Shown here: one piece after another, positions 1-6,605 of the stretch
Layout of the letters: each line of letters begins with the position of its first letter
Numbering within the stretch: the first letter of the stretch is position 1
NCBI GenBank assembly: GCA_022798855.1
Contig: JAAWNI010000102.1
Coordinates: 1-7,765 of the forward strand
Direction: 5' to 3'
Origin: Lawsonibacter sp.
GTDB lineage: Bacteria; Bacillota; Clostridia; Oscillospirales; Oscillospiraceae
Length of the DNA stretch: 7,765 nt
Made by a program: the position numbers and the translations under genes
Notes under the pieces: generated by a model
What the model saw: only the letters and a program-made list of their open reading frames with translations
What the model was told of the DNA's origin: nothing
Database searches by the model: none

Positions 1-200
1 AGGGGGGCCGACTCCCCCTGTCAGGGGGAGATGGCCGAAGGCCAGAGGGGGTAGGGGAGGCCGCGAAGTGGCGGGGGGATTCCGGCACTCAAACAGCTCT
101 ATGATTACGGAATCCCCCAGTCATTCGCTGCGCGAATGCCAGCCCCCTTTGGCAAGGGGGCCTTACCCCCGCGGGGGGACGAGGGTTTTTGACACGCTGG
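1..200. repeat. Composite palindromic intergenic repeat, no gene
   Basis: This stretch lies beyond the nikD stop and contains no credible gene. It is a chain of hairpins. CTCCCCCTG (12-20) pairs with CAGGGGGAG (22-30). TGGCC (32-36) pairs with GGCCA (40-44) around a GAA loop. A further GAA-loop hairpin spans 60-72. CATTCGC (122-128) pairs with GCGAATG (132-138), and GCCCCCTT (142-149) with AAGGGGGC (154-161). CCCCC/GGGGG around 166-178 is another short stem. The two halves are joined by an 11-bp inverted repeat, GGGGGATTCCG (74-84) and CGGAATCCCCC (108-118), so the block is a large imperfect palindrome of two similar arms. I believe similar blocks are scattered between genes in gut Oscillospiraceae, but that is from memory. 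No transposase is visible. It could be a non-autonomous MITE/REP-like element. Confidence 0.75.
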
Positions 201-227
201 GTAGGGGCGGATATTATCTACCCCTAC
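201..227. repeat. 27-bp palindrome overlapping the nikD stop codon
   Basis: GTAGGGG (201-207) pairs with CCCCTAC (221-227). The stem continues inward with GAT (210-212) against ATC (216-218), one mismatch (208/220) and one G-T pair (209/219), leaving a 3-nt loop. The nikD TAG stop (complement of 224-226) lies inside the right arm. In the nikD transcript this would form a stable 3' hairpin, but no U-run follows, so it is not a classical intrinsic terminator. It could protect the mRNA 3' end. Its GTAGGG- ends resemble those of the longer elements at 2807-2888 and 4454-4575. Confidence 0.7.
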
Positions 228-982
228 AGGAACTCATTCTCCGGCATGGCCCGCCACAGGGCCTGGCTGTAGGGGTGGGCCAGCCCCTGGCCGGTCTGGA
301 AGCAGCGGGCGGGGACCTCCTCCACCGTCCGGCCCTCGTGAAAGACCGCCACCTTGTGGGCCCCGGCGCGGGCCAGCTCCAGGTCGTGGGTGATGAGGAG
401 CACCCCGGCCCCCTCCTCCGCCAGCTCCCGGAAGCGGCCCAGCACCTGCCTGGCGGCTTGGACGTCCAGGCCAGGGGTGGGCTCGTCGGCCACAATGAGT
501 CGGGGGGACTCCGCCGTGGCAGTGGCGATGAGCACCCGGCGGGCCATCCCTCCGGACAGCTCAAAGGGGTACAGGTCCTCCACCTCGGGGCCCAGCCCGT
601 AGCGGGCCAGCAGGGCGCGGCTGGACCGGAGCCGCTCCCCCCGCACCTGGGGCCCCACCTTCATCATGGGGTCCAGGCAGGTGACCCCCTGGGGGATCAG
701 GGCCATCTCCCGGCCCCGGAGGGCGGCCGCCCGCTGGGGGGTGAGGGGGGCGCCGTCATAGAGGATATTCCCTTCCACCCGGCTGTTCCGGGGGAGGAGG
801 TGGAAAATCGCGTGGGCCAGCAGGCTTTTCCCCGAACCGCTGGCCCCCACCACCGCCGCCACCTGGCCGGGCTCCACCGTCAGGGAGAGGTCCCGGATGG
901 GGCGCAGCTCCACCCGGGAGAGCCACCGGCCGTAGCGGGTAAAGGAAATGGACAGGTGTTCCACCGTCAAAATCGGTTCCAT
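224..982 (-). CDS. nikD: Nickel/peptide ABC importer ATPase, NikD-type
   Basis: A 252-aa cytoplasmic ATPase that should energise import through the NikBC channel. Visible motifs: Walker A GASGSGKS (46-53), Q-loop Gln98, signature LSGGM (142-146), Walker B LIVADEP (162-168) and H-loop His199. The C-terminus has the HPYSQALWRAMP stretch (236-247) seen in the oligopeptide/nickel ATPase family, and the length is close to E. coli NikD (about 254 aa). The ATG is 9 nt after the nikC stop, and AGGAGG overlaps that stop, so it is cotranscribed and probably translationally coupled. The TAG stop lies inside a palindromic repeat. Family membership is clear. Nickel as substrate is inferred from the linked larEBC genes; a dipeptide or another metal-chelate is the alternative. 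The partner ATPase expected for this family (NikE) is not in the window. Confidence 0.9.
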   Translation of the reverse strand: MEPILTVEHLSISFTRYGRWLSRVELRPIRDLSLTVEPGQVAAVVGASGSGKSLLAHAIFHLLPRNSRVEGNILYDGAPLTPQRAAALRGREMALIPQGVTCLDPMMKVGPQVRGERLRSSRALLARYGLGPEVEDLYPFELSGGMARRVLIATATAESPRLIVADEPTPGLDVQAARQVLGRFRELAEEGAGVLLITHDLELARAGAHKVAVFHEGRTVEEVPARCFQTGQGLAHPYSQALWRAMPENEFL

Positions 983-991
983 CGCTTCCTC

Positions 992-1813
992 CTATTCCTG
1001 GGCGCTGGCGGGAGCCAGCAGCAGCAGCAGCCGCTCCCCCGCCAGGGCAAAGGCCGCCGCCGCCAGCACCAAGGAGAGCCCGGGGAAGAGGGCCAGCCAC
1101 CAGCGCCCAGCGGCCAGATAGCCCATGCCCTCCTCCAGAATGATCCCGATGGCCGGCTGCTCCGGAGGCAGCCCAAAGCCCAAAAAGGTCGCCCCGGCCT
1201 CGTGGAGGATGGCGTGGGGGAACTGGAGCACCAGACCCGCCAAAAGCTGGGGCAGCAGATGGGGCAGGACGTGGGTCCGGGCGGCGCGCCCCCAGGACAC
1301 CCCCATCCGCCGGGACATCTGAATGTAAGGCGCCTGGCGCAGCTGGAGCACCTCCCCCCGGAGCACCCGGGCCAGGGAGGTCCAATGGCTGAGGGCCACC
1401 CCGGCGGCCACCCCCCAGAAGCCCCGCCCGCAGGCGATGGAGATCAGGATGATCAGCAGCATGTGGGGGATGCCCATAACCAAGTCGATTACCCAGGAAA
1501 TCACACCGTCCACCCAGCCCCCAAAGACGGCGGAAGCCGTCCCCAGAACCAAGGCCAGCGCTCCGCTGACGGCGGCGGTGAGGGCGCCCACCCGGATGCT
1601 CAGGGACAGCCCCGCTGCCGTGCGGGCCAGCATGTCCCGGCCCATCCAGTCGGTGCCGAAGGGGTGGTCTGGGCAGGGGGCCAGGTCCTTCCGGGAGAAG
1701 TCGGCGGCCATGGCCCTTTCAGACAGCGATTCCCCGGCCAAAATGATTGCAATTAGTAATATGCAGACGGAAATCAACAAAATAAGGGTGCTGGCGCGGC
1801 GGTTTGACCTCAT
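992..1813 (-). CDS. nikC: Nickel/peptide ABC importer permease, NikC-type
   Basis: A 273-aa inner-membrane permease of the DppC/NikC family. The N-terminal hydrophobic helix (about residues 9-26) is followed by HPFGTDWMGRD (50-60), a hallmark of this subfamily. Further membrane segments lie at about 73-98, 107-127, 131-147, 188-203 and 236-262. The cytoplasmic EAA-like loop that contacts the ATPase is around 165-190 (MSRRMGVSWGRAARTHVLPH). EAGATFLGFGLPPEQPAIG (205-223) matches the conserved late segment of these permeases. The ATG overlaps the nikB TGA as ATGA, which implies translational coupling. The reading frame is open upstream to 2473, but that extension runs antiparallel to nothing useful and simply overlaps nikB in another frame, so the start at 1813 is preferred. 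Nickel specificity is inferred from context. Confidence 0.9.
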   Translation of the reverse strand: MRSNRRASTLILLISVCILLIAIILAGESLSERAMAADFSRKDLAPCPDHPFGTDWMGRDMLARTAAGLSLSIRVGALTAAVSGALALVLGTASAVFGGWVDGVISWVIDLVMGIPHMLLIILISIACGRGFWGVAAGVALSHWTSLARVLRGEVLQLRQAPYIQMSRRMGVSWGRAARTHVLPHLLPQLLAGLVLQFPHAILHEAGATFLGFGLPPEQPAIGIILEEGMGYLAAGRWWLALFPGLSLVLAAAAFALAGERLLLLLAPASAQE

Positions 1814-2790
1814 CCCCGTGCCGCCCCCCTTCGGATGCGGGGGTCCACCACGCCGTAGAGCAGGTCGGCGGTGAGATTGCCCCCGAAGACCATGGCGGCT
1901 GTGGCCACGGTGGCGCCCAGCAGCAAGGGCATGTCCCCGCCCAGCCCGGCGGCCACCGCCGCCTGCCCCAGCCCCGGATAGGAGAAGACCTGCTCCACAA
2001 GCACCGAGCCCCCCACCACCTCCCCGATGGAGGTGAACTGCAAAGTGATGGCGGGCAGGGCCACGTTGCGCGGCAGGTGGCGGCGCAGGATGTGGACCTC
2101 CCCCCTGGCCCGGGCGAAGAGGATGTAGTCGCTGTCCAGCACGTCCGCCACCTTCTCCCGGGTGTGGAGGGCGATGCCCGCCGCGCCGGTGACAGACAGG
2201 GTCAGGGCGGGCAGAAGGGCGTGGCGCAGCCGCTGGGCCAGCGTCGCCGCCTCCGCCCCGATGGGGACGGACAGGCCGATGGGCAGCACCTTCAGCCACA
2301 CGGAGAAGATGATCAGCAGCAGCAGGGCCAGCCAGAAGGCGGGGGGGCTGGAGACTACCAGGCAGTACCCCCGCACCAGCCGGTCGGGCCACCGGCCCCG
2401 GTTGGCTCCGGCAGCCACCCCCAGGGCCAGCCCCAGAGCGCCGGACAGCAGCCAGGCGGACACCAGCAGCCACAGGGAGTTGGCCAGCCGCTGGCCCATC
2501 ACCTCCAGCACCGGACGGCGGTACAGCAGAGAGACGCCGAAGTCCCCCCTCAGCGCACCGCCCAGCCAGTTCAGATAGCGCTCCGCCGCCGGGGCGCCCA
2601 CCCCCCAGTACTCCTCCAGCCTGGCGATCTGCTCAGGGCTCATGGACCCCAGCGCCGCCTGGCCAACGTTGGTCTGGAGGGGGTCCAGAGGGGAGGCGTC
2701 CATGAGGAGGAAGGCCGTCAGGCTCACCCCCAAAAGGAGGAGGGCTATGCGGAACAGCTTTTTGATCGTGAATTGCAGGCGGTGTTTCAT
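1810..2790 (-). CDS. nikB: Nickel/peptide ABC importer permease, NikB-type
   Basis: A 326-aa membrane protein of the DppB/NikB permease family (E. coli NikB is about 314 aa). It begins with a basic stretch and a first transmembrane helix, KLFRIALLLLGVSLTAFLLM. A periplasmic domain follows with the typical GDFGVSLLYRRPV segment, then several further helices. The EAA-type coupling loop is in SDYILFARARGEVHILRRHL, followed by NVALPAI. It ends VVDPRIRR..., as usual for the family. Two ATGs are possible. The one at 2796 abuts GGAGG (2801-2797) with no spacing, while the one at 2790 has a 6-nt spacing, so I use 2790. Its stop overlaps the nikC start. The 94-bp gap from nikA is taken up by an inverted-repeat element that stops 5 nt before the ribosome-binding site. 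Confidence 0.9.
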   Translation of the reverse strand: MKHRLQFTIKKLFRIALLLLGVSLTAFLLMDASPLDPLQTNVGQAALGSMSPEQIARLEEYWGVGAPAAERYLNWLGGALRGDFGVSLLYRRPVLEVMGQRLANSLWLLVSAWLLSGALGLALGVAAGANRGRWPDRLVRGYCLVVSSPPAFWLALLLLIIFSVWLKVLPIGLSVPIGAEAATLAQRLRHALLPALTLSVTGAAGIALHTREKVADVLDSDYILFARARGEVHILRRHLPRNVALPAITLQFTSIGEVVGGSVLVEQVFSYPGLGQAAVAAGLGGDMPLLLGATVATAAMVFGGNLTADLLYGVVDPRIRRGAARG

Positions 2791-2806
2791 TGGCATCCTC
2801 CGTTCT

Positions 2807-2888
2807 GTAGGTCGGGACGACTCGGCCCACCGTATTTGGGTCCTGTGCGGACCTCAATGGACGGCGCGCCGGGGTCGTCGCGCCCTAC
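2807..2888. repeat. Inverted-repeat element A between nikA and nikB (82 bp)
   Basis: The left end GTAGGTCGGGACGACTC (2807-2823) and the reverse complement of the right end, GTAGGGCGCGACGACCC (2888-2872), agree at 14 of 17 positions. Inside are CGGCCCACCGT, a small hairpin GGTCC/GGACC (2839-2843 with 2849-2853) and GGCGCGCC (2863-2870). The same ends, the CGGCCC-CCGT block and GGCGCGCC recur in the element at 4454-4575, so the two belong to one family. The right end contributes the TAG stop of nikA (complement of 2885-2887). The left end is 5 nt from the nikB ribosome-binding site. There is no coding capacity and no clear target duplication. Confidence 0.75.
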
Positions 2889-4435
2889 GCGCCCCACTCC
2901 CACCGGTCCACGTTGTTGACGATGGACCACCCATGGCCGTGGGGATGAATCTTCTGCTCGGCCACGCGGAGGCCGTCCCGGACCCAGTAAAGATGGTCCA
3001 CGTTTACCAGCCACACCCAGGGCACATCCCCGGCGATCTCCTCCTGGGCCTGCCGCCACAGGGAATAGGACTCCTCCAGGTCGGTGCAGGCCAGGGCCGC
3101 GTCCAAAAGGCTGTCTGTCATTTCGCAGGAGTAGGGGGAGTAGCGGGCGGTGCCCAGCTCCGGGTCGGTGTGGTAGATGTTGTACAGCTCCATGGGGGTG
3201 TGGGCCCCCCAGCCCCAGACCAGGGGGTTGAACAGGGCGTCGTCATAGGCGGTGTCCCAGCCCACGCCCTTGAGGTCTGCCTGGATGCCCAGCTCCCTGA
3301 GCTGGTTGGCCAGCTCGGCGGCCAGCCCCTGGCGGACCGAATCCCCGACAATATAGTAGATGGTCAGGCTGAGCTTCATCCCACTCGCCCCCCGGACCCG
3401 GATGCCGTCCGGCCCGGCCGGCCAGCCCCACTCGTCCAGAAGGGCCTTGGCTCCCTCCGGGTCGTACTCCACCTCGTTGACAGGGCTGTACCAAGGCATT
3501 CCGTCGCACACGCTGTAGGCGGGGGTGCCGTGGCCGTTGAGCACATGGTCGATCATCCTCTGCCGGTCGATGCCCATATTGATGGCCTGACGGACGGGGA
3601 GCTCCATGGTGGGCGAACTCATGGTGACAGGCAGGTTGACCCCCCGGTTGTCCACCGTCCGGACGGACAGCAGGGAGAAGCCGTCCACAGCCTGTCCGGC
3701 GTAGGGGGCGGAGGTGTAGGCCAGGTCGGCCTGGCCCGCCTGGACGGCCAGAAAGGCGGCATCCTCCTCCATAAACAGGATGGACACCTGCTCTATCCGG
3801 GGCTGGGGTCCGTAGTAGTCCGGGTTGGACTCCAAAATGGCCTGCTGGCCCCGGTCCCACCGCTTCAACATGTACCGCCCGGAGCCGATGGGGTTGGAGC
3901 CGTAGTTGGCCGGGTCATAGGCGTGCTCCGGGAGGATGCCCACCACCGCCATGGTGTAGGGCCAGATGGAGAAGGGGCGGGCCATGTGGAAGACCACGGT
4001 GTAATCATTAACAGCCTCCGCCCGGTCCAACATGGTAAAATCGTTCACCGAGCTGGTGTTTTTTACGGTATTGTAGGTAAAGGCCACGTCTTGGGCGGTG
4101 AGGGGCTCCCCGTCGGTAAATTTCACTCCCTCCCGGATGTCCACCGTCCAGGTCAGGCCGTCCCCGCTGACCTCCATGGCGGTGGCCAGGTCATAGCCGA
4201 TGGTCAAATCGGGGTTGGTCACCGTCAGGGTGGACTGAATCAACGGCTCGTGGACATGCTCCCCCACCCCCCAGCCAAAGGCGGGGTCGAAGCCCGCCGC
4301 CGGCTCTGAGGTGGCAGGGAGGACCACCGTCAGCGGTCTGGAGCGCCCCGGTTCGGGGGAGAAGCCGCTCTCACTTCCTCTTCCACAGGAGGCCAGGAGG
4401 AGGAGGGCCAGGAGGATAGGAATTGTTTTTTTCAT
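2885..4435 (-). CDS. nikA: Nickel/peptide-binding lipoprotein, NikA-type (SBP_bac_5)
   Basis: A 516-aa substrate-binding lipoprotein of the SBP_bac_5 (DppA/NikA) family, anchored outside the membrane and delivering ligand to NikBC. The signal peptide is MKK plus a hydrophobic core and the lipobox LASC, with lipidated Cys17. The family region VSGDGLTWTVDIREGVKFTD (89-108) is plain, followed by LTAQDVAFTYNTV (112-124) and GSGRYMLKRW (184-193). GWGVGEHVHEPLIQSTL (54-70), WGWGAHTPMELYNIYH (407-422) and HPHGHGW (497-503) supply histidines that could take part in metal binding, although no residue can be assigned without a structure. The start has AAGGAG (4447-4442) with good spacing. Nickel as substrate is inferred from linkage to larEBC; peptides or a Ni-chelate are alternatives. 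TAG comes from a repeat element at the 3' end. Confidence 0.88.
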   Translation of the reverse strand: MKKTIPILLALLLLASCGRGSESGFSPEPGRSRPLTVVLPATSEPAAGFDPAFGWGVGEHVHEPLIQSTLTVTNPDLTIGYDLATAMEVSGDGLTWTVDIREGVKFTDGEPLTAQDVAFTYNTVKNTSSVNDFTMLDRAEAVNDYTVVFHMARPFSIWPYTMAVVGILPEHAYDPANYGSNPIGSGRYMLKRWDRGQQAILESNPDYYGPQPRIEQVSILFMEEDAAFLAVQAGQADLAYTSAPYAGQAVDGFSLLSVRTVDNRGVNLPVTMSSPTMELPVRQAINMGIDRQRMIDHVLNGHGTPAYSVCDGMPWYSPVNEVEYDPEGAKALLDEWGWPAGPDGIRVRGASGMKLSLTIYYIVGDSVRQGLAAELANQLRELGIQADLKGVGWDTAYDDALFNPLVWGWGAHTPMELYNIYHTDPELGTARYSPYSCEMTDSLLDAALACTDLEESYSLWRQAQEEIAGDVPWVWLVNVDHLYWVRDGLRVAEQKIHPHGHGWSIVNNVDRWEWGA

Positions 4436-4453
4436 GAAATTCTCCTTGCGTGT

Positions 4454-4575
4454 GTAGGGCGGGACGACCTCGGCCCGCCGTGTTTTAATTTCGTTCCGGC
4501 CCGCTGTGTTTTAATTTTGCTCCGGCCCGCCGGGGTTGATTCTGTTTTGCGGCGCGCCGGATCGTCGCGCCCTAC
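4454..4575. repeat. Inverted-repeat element B between larC and nikA (122 bp)
   Basis: The left end GTAGGGCGGGACGACCT (4454-4470) and the reverse complement of the right end, GTAGGGCGCGACGATCC (4575-4559), agree at 14 of 17 positions. The right end gives larC its TAG stop (complement of 4572-4574). The left end is 6 nt upstream of the nikA ribosome-binding site. The interior carries a 26-bp tandem repeat and GGCGCGCC (4551-4558). I see no promoter or U-tract terminator in it on the minus strand, so larC and nikA could still share a transcript. It is related to the 82-bp element between nikA and nikB, but longer because of the tandem repeat. Confidence 0.75.
4471..4544. repeat. 26-bp tandem repeat, two full and one degenerate unit
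   Basis: Units begin CGGCCCGC at 4471, 4497 and 4523, exactly 26 bp apart. The first two share the core GTGTTTTAATTT and differ at only a few positions. The third keeps CGGCCCGCCG and then diverges. The element between nikA and nikB contains only one comparable block, so copy number differs within the family. Confidence 0.75.
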
Positions 4576-5795
4576 GAATTGCCGGTTTCCCTCATCGCCG
4601 CCTGGAACACCGTCTCATAGGGCAGGCCGTGCTCCCGGGCCAGGGCGGCCGCGTCCTCGAACTCCGGCTTGGCGTGGGCAGCGCCGAAGCCCTGGGCCAG
4701 CTTCACCCGCACCGGCCCCCAGGGGGTCTGGACCCGCTCCTGCCTGGGCTTGAGGAAGTACTTCATTGACAGGCGGGAGCGCAGGCCGTTTGTGGTGGTG
4801 TGGGCGAATATCTGCCGGATCATGTCGTCCTCCTGGTACGGGCCGCACAGCACCGTCAGCACCCAGCCGGGCCGGCCCTTCTTCATGGTGCCGGGGGTGG
4901 TGTACACGTCCAGCGCCCCCGACTCCAGCAGCCTCTGGCAGGCGAAGGCCAGGGACTCGGGGGTCATGTCGTCGATGTTGCACACCAGCTCCGCCACGTC
5001 CCCGCACTCCCGGGGCTCCTCCTCCCCCCAGAAAGCCCGGACGCAGTTGGCCCGCTCGAACTCCTTGGAGCCGATGCCGTAGCCAATCTTCTCCACGTCC
5101 ATCTCCACCATGGGTCCGAACACCTGGACGAAGGTTTTCAGCAGGGCGGCCCCGGTGGGGGTGCACAGCTCCCCCTGGACCTCCCCGCCGTAGATGGGGA
5201 TCCCTTTCAGCAGGGCGGCGGTGGCGGGGGCGGGGACGGGCATGACTCCGTGGGCGCAGCGCACCGTCCCGCTGCCCACGTGGACGGGGGAGGCGGTGAT
5301 CAGGTCGGGCTCCAGCATGTGGATTGCCAGACAGACGCCAACCACGTCGGCCACCGCGTCCAGCGCCCCCACCTCATGAAAGTGGACGTCCCCCACCTCA
5401 CAGCCGTGGGCCTGGGCTTCGGCCTGGGCGATGGCGCCGTAGACCGTTTTGGCGTTGGTTTTCACCCAGTCGGGCAGGGACAGGCCGTCGATGACCTCCC
5501 CGATGCGCCCCGGCGTGGCGTGGTGATGGTGGTGGTGTTCATGGTGATGGCCATGGTGCTCGTGGCCATGGTGGTGGCCGTGCTCCTCCTGGCCGTGGAC
5601 CGTTACCCGCATGTGCGTGCCAGCGATGCCGCTGGTTTTAGCGGCCACAGGGGCCACCTCCACCCCGGGCAGGCCCAGGCCGTTCATCGTGTCTAAAAAG
5701 GCCTTCTTTTGTTCTTCGCTGAGCAGCTCGTACAGGGCGGCCATGAGCATATCCCCCGCCGCCCCCATGCCGCACTCTAAATATAAAGTTTTCAT
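4572..5795 (-). CDS. larC: LarC: CTP-dependent nickel insertion, NPN cofactor synthesis
   Basis: A 407-aa cytoplasmic protein that catalyses the last NPN step, insertion of Ni into pyridinium-3,5-bisthiocarboxylate mononucleotide with CTP hydrolysis. Recognisable LarC segments are LYLECGMGAAGDMLMAAL (4-21), HFHEVGALDAVADVVG (138-153), PVPAPATAALLKGIPIY (186-202), ELCTPTGAALLKTF (209-222) and CNIDDMTPE (272-280). Residues 72-92 hold 16 histidines in 21 positions (DNA 5520-5582), a probable nickel-binding or storage loop; such His-rich inserts are usual in LarC. In Lactiplantibacillus plantarum, LarC1 and LarC2 are joined by programmed frameshifting. Here the whole protein is one frame. The ATG has AGGAGGA (about 5808-5802) and lies 38 nt after larB, past a hairpin. 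The TAG stop is inside a repeat element end. Confidence 0.95.
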   Translation of the reverse strand: MKTLYLECGMGAAGDMLMAALYELLSEEQKKAFLDTMNGLGLPGVEVAPVAAKTSGIAGTHMRVTVHGQEEHGHHHGHEHHGHHHEHHHHHHATPGRIGEVIDGLSLPDWVKTNAKTVYGAIAQAEAQAHGCEVGDVHFHEVGALDAVADVVGVCLAIHMLEPDLITASPVHVGSGTVRCAHGVMPVPAPATAALLKGIPIYGGEVQGELCTPTGAALLKTFVQVFGPMVEMDVEKIGYGIGSKEFERANCVRAFWGEEEPRECGDVAELVCNIDDMTPESLAFACQRLLESGALDVYTTPGTMKKGRPGWVLTVLCGPYQEDDMIRQIFAHTTTNGLRSRLSMKYFLKPRQERVQTPWGPVRVKLAQGFGAAHAKPEFEDAAALAREHGLPYETVFQAAMRETGNS

Positions 5796-5809
5796 AAAAT
5801 TCCTCCTGG

Positions 5810-5832
5810 TTTCCCGCCCTATGGGCGGGAAA
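5810..5832 (-). other. Stem-loop in the larB-larC gap
   Basis: TTTCCCGCCC (5810-5819) and GGGCGGGAAA (5823-5832) form a perfect 10-bp stem with a 3-nt loop. It starts 1 nt after the larB stop and ends about 2 nt before the larC AGGAGGA. On the minus strand no U-run follows (CCAGGAGG comes next), so it is not an intrinsic terminator. It may be an mRNA processing or stability hairpin, or it may modulate larC translation. Confidence 0.75.
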
Positions 5833-5833
5833 A

Positions 5834-6595
5834 TTATTCAGACATACCCTCCATCTGGTTGATCATGCTGGCCAGATATCCGGCCCCAAAGCCGTTGTCG
5901 ATGTTTACCACGCTGCACCCGGAGGCGCAGGAGTTGAGCATGGCCAGCAGGGCGGACAGCCCGCCGAAGTTGGCCCCATAGCCCACGCTGGTGGGCACCG
6001 CCACCACGGGGCAGTCCACCAGTCCGCCCACCACTGACGCCAGCGCCCCCTCCATCCCGGCCACCGCCACCACGCACCGGGCGCTCATCAGCGGCTCCAG
6101 GTTGGACAGCAGCCGGTGGAGCCCCGCCACCCCCACGTCGTAGAGCCGGGTGACCTGGTTGCCCAGCACCTCGGCGGTAAGGGCGGCTTCCTCGGCCACC
6201 GGCATGTCGCTGGTGCCCCCGGTGGCCACCACAATATGGCCCAGCGCCTTCCGCTCCCCGGGATAGGCGACGGCCAGCCGGGGGATGGAGTGGTAGTCCA
6301 GGGGGACGGTCCTCGCCACCAGCTCCGCCGCTTCGGGGGGCAGGCGGGTGATGAGGATGTTTCGGCACCCCTGGGCCCCCATGGCGGCGGCGATGCCGGC
6401 AATCTGCTCCGGCGTCTTGCCCGCCCCGTAGACCACCTCCGCCGCCCCCTGGCGCACCCCCCGGTGGAGGTCCACCTTGGCGTAGCCCAGGTCGGCGAAG
6501 GGCTCCCGCTTCAGCTGGGACAGGGCTTCCTCCGGGGTGGCGGAGCCGTCGGCCACCTGGCGGAGCAGCTGTAAAATGTCGTGCCGGTTGTCCAT
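5834..6595 (-). CDS. larB: LarB: NaAD carboxylase/hydrolase, first NPN step
   Basis: A 253-aa cytoplasmic enzyme of the LarB family, whose C-terminal half resembles PurE (AIR carboxylase). It converts nicotinic acid adenine dinucleotide and CO2 to pyridinium-3,5-biscarboxylate mononucleotide plus AMP. Family motifs: DLHRGVRQGAAEVVYGAGKT (42-61), ATGGTSDMPVAEEA (124-137), YDVGVAGLHRLL (152-163), VAGMEGALASVVGGL (178-192), VPTSVGYGA (200-208) and LNSCASGCSVVNIDNGFGAG (220-239). Cys223 most likely corresponds to the catalytic cysteine (Cys221) of the L. plantarum enzyme; Cys227 is the other candidate. The ATG at 6595 has GAGGAGG 5 nt upstream. A TTG at 6613 is in frame but overlaps the larE stop and has no ribosome-binding site. 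There are 10 nt between the larE stop and this start, indicating coupling. Confidence 0.95.
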   Translation of the reverse strand: MDNRHDILQLLRQVADGSATPEEALSQLKREPFADLGYAKVDLHRGVRQGAAEVVYGAGKTPEQIAGIAAAMGAQGCRNILITRLPPEAAELVARTVPLDYHSIPRLAVAYPGERKALGHIVVATGGTSDMPVAEEAALTAEVLGNQVTRLYDVGVAGLHRLLSNLEPLMSARCVVAVAGMEGALASVVGGLVDCPVVAVPTSVGYGANFGGLSALLAMLNSCASGCSVVNIDNGFGAGYLASMINQMEGMSE

Positions 6596-6605
6596 AAATA
6601 CCTCC

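Noticed and set aside
1814..2473. N-terminal extension of nikC in the open frame upstream of 1813
   Set aside because: It overlaps nikB in another frame and has a non-protein-like Arg/Gly/Pro-rich translation. The ATGA overlap gives the normal start.
68..4309. Long plus-strand open frames (68-1756, 1804-2919, 2642-4309), up to 562 codons
   Set aside because: They lie antisense to clear nikABCD genes, are low-complexity Gly/Pro/His/Gln-rich translations typical of GC-rich antisense frames, and show no family motif.
4471..4544. Tandem repeats as a small CRISPR array
   Set aside because: The units are directly adjacent, 26 bp apart without spacers, and no cas gene is present.
5020..5032. Run of six G in larC as a programmed frameshift site like that of L. 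plantarum larC
   Set aside because: The full LarC, including the NIDDMTPE C-terminal part, is encoded in one frame, so no shift is needed.
4800..5696. Plus-strand 298-codon frame across larC
   Set aside because: Antisense to the strongly recognised larC, and its composition is explained by the complement of the His codons and GC-rich codons.
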